From contig USQQ01000014.1 in NCBI GenBank assembly GCA_900556875.1, forward strand, positions 1-41,759: a stretch of 41,759 bases of DNA, read 5' to 3'. The notes under the pieces were generated by a model that saw only the letters and a list, made by a program, of their open reading frames with translations, was not told the DNA's origin and searched no databases. A program made the translations under genes and the position numbers. Positions within the stretch are counted from its first letter, which is position 1. Each line of letters opens with the position of its first letter. Positions 22,518 to 28,762 of the stretch are shown here, piece after piece. The DNA is from an uncultured Collinsella sp. (lineage in GTDB: Bacteria; Actinomycetota; Coriobacteriia; Coriobacteriales; Coriobacteriaceae).

Positions 22518-24131
22518 TTACGCCTTGACGGTCGCAACGCCCCTGAAGGACATGCTCGTCGTACCGATGCCCTTGAAGCCATCGAGGGCCTCTCCGTTGG
22601 GCGCAGTGGACGGATCGTCCCAGGAAGCGGAGACGGTCTTGACGTGGACAACGGGGTACAGAACGGCATTGTCGGCAATGATGTCGAAGCACTTGTTCCA
22701 CTTCTTCTGCTGCTCGTCGCCCTCGGCGGCAAGAGCCTCGTCCATGAGACCGTGGAGCTTCTGCCACTCAGCGGACTCCTTCCACGGGCAACGGGTCTGC
22801 ATCCAGACGTTGTCGCCGTACCACCAGTTGAGCAGCAGGTCGGGGTCGGCACCGAAGCAGGAAGGATCGCCAGGGGCAAGGAGGATATCGTAGGCCTCCC
22901 CGCCGTCGATGGCAGCGTAGGTGGCCGGCGAGGTATCGGTCTGGATGGTCACATCGAAGCCGAGGGCGTCGAGGTCGTTCTTGACCTGGGCGGCCATGCC
23001 CTTAATCTGCTCGTTGTCGGTGGTGCGCAGGGTGATGGCACCCGGGGTGATGCCAGACTCCTCGATGAGCTTCTTAGCCTTCTTGGCGTCGGTCTTGTAC
23101 ACCGTGGAAGCCTCATGATAGTTGGTGAAGCTCTTGGGCAGGTAGCAGCTGGCAGCGGTGGCAAGGCCGGCGAAGGTGTTGCTGACCATCTTCTCGGTGT
23201 CGAGCGCATACATGACAGCCTGACGGACCTTGACGTTGTTCCAAGGCTCCTTGGCGACGTTGAACATGATGAAGCGGGTGCCGAAACCCTGAACGTTATC
23301 GATCTTGCAGCCGGCGCTCTCGAGCTGGTCGACGGCGTCAGCGGTAACGAGCTCCATAACGAGCGTGGAGCCCTCCTGCTGAGCGGTAACGCGAGCGGTG
23401 GGGTCGGTCAGGATGCTGTACTGGATCTTCTTATCCTCGGCAGCATACTCACCGTTGTACTCGGGGTTGGGAACCAGGGTGATCTCGGTATCGGAGATAG
23501 AGTCGTACATCCAGGGGCCGGAGCCGATCGGCTGCTTGGCGCGATCCTCCTCGGTCTGGGTGGCCGGGGTAACGCGGACGATGGCCAGACGATCCTTGAG
23601 CAGGGAGAAGTTGGGGACCTTGGTCTTGACCGTCACGGTGCTGGCGTCCTTGGCCTCGATGGACTCGAAGGGCTGGAAGAACGGAGCATAGGTAGCGGAA
23701 GCGGCGCAAGCGGTGTAGGAGGCAACGACATCGTCAGCGGTGACCTCGGTGCCATCGGAAAACTTGGCGCCCTTGCGGATGGTGACCTCGAAAGTGGTGT
23801 CATCCACAGACTTGGGATCGTCGGTGGCGAGCTCGTTGAAGGTGCTGTAGTCGTGGTAATCGATGCCGTAGAGGCCCTCGACGACGTGCCAGTTAGCACC
23901 CAGGCCCACTGCGGAGCCGGTGCTGGCGGGATCGAAGCTGGACGGAGCGTAAGCGGAACCAGCGGTGATCACGCCGCCGCCACGATTGGCGGAATCGGTG
24001 GAACCGGAAGCGGAACCCTCGTCGCTGGAGCTGCCACCGCAGCCGGTGAGACCAAGCCCTGCGACAGCAGCGACGCTGCCGGTGAGGCCGAGGAACGAAC
24101 GCCTGGACATACCCTTGTTGATGATGGCCAT
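22518..24131 (-). CDS. Substrate-binding lipoprotein of a SatABCD-type sialic-acid importer (SBP family 5, SatA-like)
   Basis: This is the first gene of the sialic-acid operon and its extracellular binding protein. From the ATG at 24131 (GGAG five bases upstream) it has 537 residues. The signal has a twin-arginine start SRRSFLGLTG, a hydrophobic core and the lipobox LTGC, then a Gly/Ser-rich linker, so it is probably a Tat- or Sec-exported lipoprotein. The mature part belongs to SBP family 5, with KGAKFSDGTEVTADDVVASY near residue 110. The family usually binds peptides; SatA-type members bind sialic acid. Here the substrate is inferred from downstream nan genes. It shares only family-level similarity with the OppA at 4.5-6.2 kb. 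Confidence 0.87.
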   Translation of the reverse strand: MAIINKGMSRRSFLGLTGSVAAVAGLGLTGCGGSSSDEGSASGSTDSANRGGGVITAGSAYAPSSFDPASTGSAVGLGANWHVVEGLYGIDYHDYSTFNELATDDPKSVDDTTFEVTIRKGAKFSDGTEVTADDVVASYTACAASATYAPFFQPFESIEAKDASTVTVKTKVPNFSLLKDRLAIVRVTPATQTEEDRAKQPIGSGPWMYDSISDTEITLVPNPEYNGEYAAEDKKIQYSILTDPTARVTAQQEGSTLVMELVTADAVDQLESAGCKIDNVQGFGTRFIMFNVAKEPWNNVKVRQAVMYALDTEKMVSNTFAGLATAASCYLPKSFTNYHEASTVYKTDAKKAKKLIEESGITPGAITLRTTDNEQIKGMAAQVKNDLDALGFDVTIQTDTSPATYAAIDGGEAYDILLAPGDPSCFGADPDLLLNWWYGDNVWMQTRCPWKESAEWQKLHGLMDEALAAEGDEQQKKWNKCFDIIADNAVLYPVVHVKTVSASWDDPSTAPNGEALDGFKGIGTTSMSFRGVATVKA

Positions 24132-24200
24132 GTCTTCTCCTATCAATAGAGAATCTTACCCGGAAGCACCTAGACGTGCCCCCGCGCAACTTGCGGACGA

Positions 24201-24228
24201 TATATACCTTACCTACCGACGAACCCAA
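24201..24228 (-). promoter_or_regulatory. Candidate promoter of the sialic-acid operon
   Basis: On the minus strand TTGGGT (24223-24228) and TATATA (24201-24206) are 16 bases apart, about 70-95 bases upstream of the binding-protein ATG. The -10 is good and the -35 is weak, which fits dependence on an activator bound at the palindrome 40 bases further upstream. Confidence 0.4.
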
Positions 24229-24250
24229 CTGAGGTGCCGCGCTCGGCGAC

Positions 24251-24331
24251 CGATACATACATACGCTTGAACGGTATTTGCTACCGTTCACCGAATTCAT
24301 TGACAAACGATTCGCCAGACAGTATGTATCG
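24251..24331. promoter_or_regulatory. Operator-like palindrome nested in a wider inverted repeat
   Basis: TGAACGGTA (24268-24276), a 5-base spacer and TACCGTTCA (24282-24290) form a perfect 9+9 palindrome, the usual size for a dimeric regulator site. It is flanked by CGATACATAC (24251-24260) and its exact complement GTATGTATCG (24322-24331). This is in the 365-base gap between the uvrC end and the binding-protein start, the longest gene-free stretch here. The cluster itself encodes no regulator, so the binding protein must come from elsewhere; a NanR-like GntR or RpiR protein is a guess. The rest of the gap holds the promoter above, an AAAACGTT motif (24396-24403) and a weak uvrC terminator. 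Confidence 0.6.
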
Positions 24332-24442
24332 ACGAGGTGAGATATCAGTCTTCGTCAACCCGCAGGATAGCAGGGTTGTTCACCATGGCTAGTCAAACGT
24401 TTTAGCGTTAATTAAACCCGAAATCGGCTGGTAATCGCCGTG

Positions 24443-24471
24443 AAATAAATGATTGAAAATCACGCAATCAT
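24443..24471 (-). terminator. Weak AT-rich terminator after uvrC
   Basis: On the minus strand ATGATTG and CAATCAT form a 7-bp stem with a 9-nt loop followed by TTATTTC, about 25 bases past the uvrC stop. Confidence 0.4.
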
Positions 24472-24496
24472 GTATATCAGTTGTTTAGAGGCGTGT

Positions 24497-26443
24497 TTAG
24501 TTTTCGGATTGCTTTGCCGCCGCCTCGGCGCGCTCGGCATTCCATGCAACGAGCGCCTCGTGAACCGCTTTGGCGACATCGGCAGGAACGCCTCGAACTT
24601 CCGCGATCTCTTGCTCGCTCGCCGCGCGCAAACGCTTCATCGAGCCAAAATGGCGCATAAGGGCACGTTTTCTGGTGGGTCCCACGCCTGGAACGTCATC
24701 GAGTACCGAAACCGTCATGGCTTTATCGCGCAATTCGCGATGGAACGTGATGGCAAAACGGTGCGATTCATCGCGCACCTGTTTAATTAGATAGAGCGAC
24801 GCGGACCCGGTCGGCAGCACGACGGGAGTCTCGTCCCAAGGCACGAAAACCTCCTCATCGGCCTTTGCCAAGCCACAAACTGGTATATCGAGCCCAAGAG
24901 CCTCAAGTTGCTTGATCGCAGCGGTCAATTGCGGCTTACCGCCATCGACAACGAGCAAATCGGGGCGCGAGCCAAAGCGCTCGTCGGCCATGCGCTCGGG
25001 AGCATAACGTCGTCCCAAAACCTCGGACATCGACACGAAGTCGTTTGCCTCGTCCAATTCGGCCTGAATTTTAAAACGACGATACTGACTCTTGTCGGCG
25101 CGCCCGTTGGTAAACACCACCATCGAGGCGACCGTAAAGGTGCCATGCAGTGTAGAGATATCGAAGCACTCGATACGCAACGGCGGCGATGGCAGCGCCA
25201 ACGCACTTTCGAGCTCCAGGAGCGCTTGATTGGTGCGGTCGTCAGCGTACCCCGTTCGCATCATGTAGCGCATGAGGGCATGGCGCGCATTTTTGGATGC
25301 CATATCGAGCAGACGGTGCTTTTCGCCACGCTGCGGCCTATGGAGATGGCAGGAACGCTCACGCTTGCCCGCAAGCCACTCCCCCAGCGCCTCCGCATCC
25401 TCAAGCTCGACGGAAAGGTTGACCTCAGCTGGAATATCAGCCGTCTCGTCGTAATAGCGCTTAAGAAAGCCCGACTGGAGCTCTTCCTCGTCAACATCAA
25501 GACCCTTGTCGAGAATGAACTCGCAGGTGCGAACTGTTCGGCCCTCGCGAACGACGAAGACGCAAGCGGCGGAGATGGTCTCCTCGCGATAGAAACCGAT
25601 GACATCTATATCGACACTGGAGGGAAAAACGACTTGCTGACGATCGTCCAGACCCCTGATGACCTCCAAACGACGTTTGACGCGTGCCGCGCGCTCAAAG
25701 TCGAGCGCCTCAGCGGCATCCGTCATCTCGGAGGTCAGCTCATCGACGACATCCTTGCGATGGCCCGACAAAAAGCGCTCGACACGCTTGACGTTCTTGG
25801 CATAGTCTGCCGGGGAAATCGCGCCGACACACGCACCCGGGCCGCGCCCGACATGGTAGTCAAAGCAGGGGCGCCCGTTTTGCGCGCAAATCATATTGAC
25901 GATGTCTTCCTCGCCCTTGTGGGACTCGACGATACGGCGACAACGACGCCACTCCGCACAGGATGCGGAGCAGATGGGGATAACCTTGCGCAGCGTATCT
26001 ATCGTCTCACGTGCCGCGCGGCTATCGGTATAAGGTCCAAAATAGCGCGTTCCCGGCTTATGACGCTCACGCGTGTATTTGATAGCGGGATACAGGTCGC
26101 CCTTTGTAATGGCGATAAAGGGGTAGCTCTTGTCATCCTTGAGGTCGACGTTAAAGTACGGATGGTACTGACCAATCAAATTGCGCTCGAGCACCAACGC
26201 CTCGTGCTCGGTCTCCACCACGATATAGTCAAAGCTCGCCACCAGCTGCATCATCAGCGGGATCTTCTGGCGCTCGTCCTGCAGCGTCACGTACTGACGC
26301 ATACGGGCGCGCAGGTTTTTCGCCTTGCCCACGTAGATGACATCGCCCTTGGCGTCTTTCCAAAGGTAGCAGCCGGGCTGCGTGGGAACGCGCGAAACCT
26401 GCTCGGCAAGCGTTGGAATGTTGTCGTGACCGGCCACGCGCAC
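24497..26443 (-). CDS. uvrC: Excinuclease ABC subunit C
   Basis: UvrC makes both incisions around DNA damage in nucleotide excision repair after UvrB loading. The 648 residues contain the N-terminal GIY-YIG nuclease (PTQPGCYLWKDAKGDVIYVG), a cysteine cluster around 145-220, a UVR helix pair (DAAEALDFERAARVKRRLEVI), the RNase H-like endonuclease core (IECFDISTLHGTFTVASMVV, LLVVDGGKPQL) and the C-terminal helix-hairpin-helix pair (VPGVGPTRKRALMRHFGS). The start is a GTG that directly abuts the murJ stop, so it is translated by coupling. It is the last gene of a likely ybaK-murJ-uvrC operon. Confidence 0.96.
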   Translation of the reverse strand: MRVAGHDNIPTLAEQVSRVPTQPGCYLWKDAKGDVIYVGKAKNLRARMRQYVTLQDERQKIPLMMQLVASFDYIVVETEHEALVLERNLIGQYHPYFNVDLKDDKSYPFIAITKGDLYPAIKYTRERHKPGTRYFGPYTDSRAARETIDTLRKVIPICSASCAEWRRCRRIVESHKGEEDIVNMICAQNGRPCFDYHVGRGPGACVGAISPADYAKNVKRVERFLSGHRKDVVDELTSEMTDAAEALDFERAARVKRRLEVIRGLDDRQQVVFPSSVDIDVIGFYREETISAACVFVVREGRTVRTCEFILDKGLDVDEEELQSGFLKRYYDETADIPAEVNLSVELEDAEALGEWLAGKRERSCHLHRPQRGEKHRLLDMASKNARHALMRYMMRTGYADDRTNQALLELESALALPSPPLRIECFDISTLHGTFTVASMVVFTNGRADKSQYRRFKIQAELDEANDFVSMSEVLGRRYAPERMADERFGSRPDLLVVDGGKPQLTAAIKQLEALGLDIPVCGLAKADEEVFVPWDETPVVLPTGSASLYLIKQVRDESHRFAITFHRELRDKAMTVSVLDDVPGVGPTRKRALMRHFGSMKRLRAASEQEIAEVRGVPADVAKAVHEALVAWNAERAEAAAKQSEN

Positions 26444-28126
26444 CTACTTGCGACGAATCAGCGCCGAGACCTCGGGCATCTTAAGGACGACGGCAAGGCC
26501 AAAGGTAACAGCAAGCGAGACGACACCCGCAACGCAAACGTAGCCAAGAGTAATCAGAATCGAGCCGCCAAGTGCCCCGACAAAGTGCTCAAGCGCCCAC
26601 ATGACGCCGGCGCCTGCGGCAGCACCCAGGCCACCGAGCAAAAGGCCAAAGAAACCGCCATGCAGGATAGATTTAACCTGAAGACCACGCAGACGACGAC
26701 GCAGCCACCACAGCGAGCAACCGACCAAGATCACGTAGTCGACGACATACGAAAGCGCGATTGCCGGCATACCGAAGCCCAGCACAACGCCAAACAGCAG
26801 AACCGAGCCGGCCTGGCCGATGGCGGAATACAGACAATAGCGGCTATAGGGCTTCATGTCGAGCAAGGCAGAGAAGCTCTTCTGCATCAGCACGACCACG
26901 CCGTAGAGCGGCAGGGAAAGTGCCAGGTAGATAAGGAACTCCGACACCAGCGCCACACCGGACTCATCGAACTTGCCAGCGCAGTAGATCATGTTGAGCG
27001 GACGCGCGAAGACAATCAGGTACAGCGCGAATGGAATCAGGAAGAACAGCATCTGGGCGACGCCACGCGAAATGCCCGTGCGGACGCTGTCGTAATCCTT
27101 CTCCTGTGCGTCGTGAGAGAGCTCGGTATAGAGCGCCGTCGAAAGCGAGGCGGCAATCAGCGCGTAGGGCAGCGTGTACCACAGGCGCGCATAGGCGATG
27201 ACGGAAGGACCAGTCTCGGGCTGGACCACCAGCGCAGCAGCGTTGGTGATAGAAGTCGAGACAAACATGCACACCGTGGCGAGCAGCGTCGGGATACCGA
27301 GCGCAATCGTCTGGCGCAGTGCGGGGTCCTTAAAGTCGATATGGATATGGGGATGCACGCCGTGCTTGCCAAGCGCGGGGATCTGACATGCCATCTGAAC
27401 AAAGACACCGAGGGTCGTACCGGCCGCAATCAAGATGATGCCGGCACGTTCGCCAAACTGTGCGGACACGGGCGCAAAGCCCATAAAGCTCGCAATGACG
27501 ATCACATTGTTGAGGACCGGGGCAAACGTCGACCAGAAGTAGTCGCGGTGTGCGTTGAGGACGCCCGAAAACACCGAGCCCAAACCATAAAACAGAATCT
27601 GGATGGCAAAGAAACGGAACATGAACGCAGCGGTATCCATGCTGCCGCCGTCACCCGAAAGGAACGATTGCGTCCAGATAAAGCCCGGGGCGAACACGGT
27701 CCCCAGCAACGAAATGCCACCCAGCACCAATAGCAGAATACCGAGCAGGTTGCCCACGTACTCGTTAGAGGCCTCGCGACCCTGCTCACGCCTCACGCCC
27801 ATGTACACGGGCAAAAACGCCGTCACGAGCATGCCGCCCATCACGAGTTCGTAGAGCATATTGGGCAGGTTGTTGGCGACCTGATAGGAAGACGAGAGCA
27901 GCGACATGCCGATAGCGGCCGCCATTGCCCACGTGCGGATAAAACCGGTGACGCGAGACACGATGGTCAGGATGGTCATAAGCCCGGCGGAACGACCAAC
28001 CGTGGAGTAGTCCGACGAGCCCATGTCGTCAGTGTCGTCTCGCGACGAAGAAGCTTCGGATGAGGGTGTCTGAGGCGCAGATTCTTTTGCAAAATGAGCT
28101 CCGCACTTCAATTCTTCCTGCGGCAT
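26444..28126 (-). CDS. murJ: Lipid II flippase MurJ (MviN family)
   Basis: MurJ moves the peptidoglycan precursor lipid II across the membrane. The 560-residue protein has a polar Ser/Asp-rich N-terminal tail of about 45 residues, then many membrane helices in the MOP-superfamily pattern. The family segment SRVTGFIRTWAMAAAIG lies near the first helix, and SSYQVANNLPNMLYELVMGGMLVTAFLPVY follows with the conserved N-N-P and E. Length and helix count fit MurJ. It overlaps nothing but directly abuts uvrC and is three bases from the ybaK-type gene. The cytosolic tail is longer than in E. coli MurJ; its role is not known. Confidence 0.93.
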   Translation of the reverse strand: MPQEELKCGAHFAKESAPQTPSSEASSSRDDTDDMGSSDYSTVGRSAGLMTILTIVSRVTGFIRTWAMAAAIGMSLLSSSYQVANNLPNMLYELVMGGMLVTAFLPVYMGVRREQGREASNEYVGNLLGILLLVLGGISLLGTVFAPGFIWTQSFLSGDGGSMDTAAFMFRFFAIQILFYGLGSVFSGVLNAHRDYFWSTFAPVLNNVIVIASFMGFAPVSAQFGERAGIILIAAGTTLGVFVQMACQIPALGKHGVHPHIHIDFKDPALRQTIALGIPTLLATVCMFVSTSITNAAALVVQPETGPSVIAYARLWYTLPYALIAASLSTALYTELSHDAQEKDYDSVRTGISRGVAQMLFFLIPFALYLIVFARPLNMIYCAGKFDESGVALVSEFLIYLALSLPLYGVVVLMQKSFSALLDMKPYSRYCLYSAIGQAGSVLLFGVVLGFGMPAIALSYVVDYVILVGCSLWWLRRRLRGLQVKSILHGGFFGLLLGGLGAAAGAGVMWALEHFVGALGGSILITLGYVCVAGVVSLAVTFGLAVVLKMPEVSALIRRK

Positions 28127-28129
28127 CGC

Positions 28130-28630
28130 TCAGTCCTCTCTCGTAATCGGGGCGACCGTCGCCCCGCAAAATGCAATTAAATCATCGGGTGCAAGCTCAA
28201 GCTGATAACCACGCTTGCCTCCCGAAATAAAAATGGTATCCCAAAGGACACATGTCTCATCAATGAGCGTCCGGTAGCGTTTTTTCATACCGACCGGACT
28301 GCAGCCGCCGCGAACGTAGCCAGTCGCCGCAAGCAAATCCTTCACATGCATCATGGCCAAGGACTTCTCCCCCGCGGCACGCGCGGCGGACTTTAGATCG
28401 AGCTCGTCGGCAACAGGGATGCAGCACACGACGTGGTCGTTGGACGGCGTCACGCAGACCAAGGTCTTAAATCCTTGTCCGGGCTCCTCGCCAAGCTGCT
28501 CCGAAATCGCGACCCCCAGGCCCGCCGACTCATCACCATCGTCTTCGTACGTATGTAGAACATAGGAAATGCCGGCGCTTTCCAGCTCGCGCATCGCATT
28601 GGTTTTTGGCGTCTTTACAGCCTTTGCCAT
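28130..28630 (-). CDS. ybaK: Cys-tRNA(Pro)/Cys-tRNA(Cys) deacylase, YbaK family
   Basis: YbaK-type proteins hydrolyse mischarged Cys-tRNA(Pro) in the cytoplasm. From the ATG at 28630 (GGAAAGGAT upstream) the product is 166 residues, typical for the family. It begins KTPKTNAMRELESAGISY and has the characteristic core ATGYVRGGCSPVGMKKR, with the invariant lysine region GFKTLVCV earlier. A much longer in-frame reading to 28726 has no ribosome binding site or family similarity. It heads the probable ybaK-murJ-uvrC operon. Confidence 0.9.
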   Translation of the reverse strand: MAKAVKTPKTNAMRELESAGISYVLHTYEDDGDESAGLGVAISEQLGEEPGQGFKTLVCVTPSNDHVVCCIPVADELDLKSAARAAGEKSLAMMHVKDLLAATGYVRGGCSPVGMKKRYRTLIDETCVLWDTIFISGGKRGYQLELAPDDLIAFCGATVAPITRED

Positions 28631-28711
28631 GGCATATCCTTTCCCTCGCATTCGGACGCAAGGATTAAGTATATGTCCAATTCGGCTGCATACGTCACTT
28701 CGACACAGCAA

Positions 28712-28742
28712 GCGCCATCGAATCACAAGGAGTCGATGGCGC
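28712..28742 (-). terminator. Hairpin after uvrA
   Basis: GCGCCATCGA (28712-28721) and TCGATGGCGC (28733-28742) form a perfect 10-bp stem 20 bases after the uvrA stop. Only TTGCTGTG follows, so termination may be partial. Confidence 0.65.
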
Positions 28743-28762
28743 CCATAAACTGAATCGCCTAT

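Noticed and set aside
24908..27733. A 941-codon plus-strand open frame over uvrC and murJ
   Set aside because: No domain or ribosome binding site, and both minus-strand genes have full family motifs.
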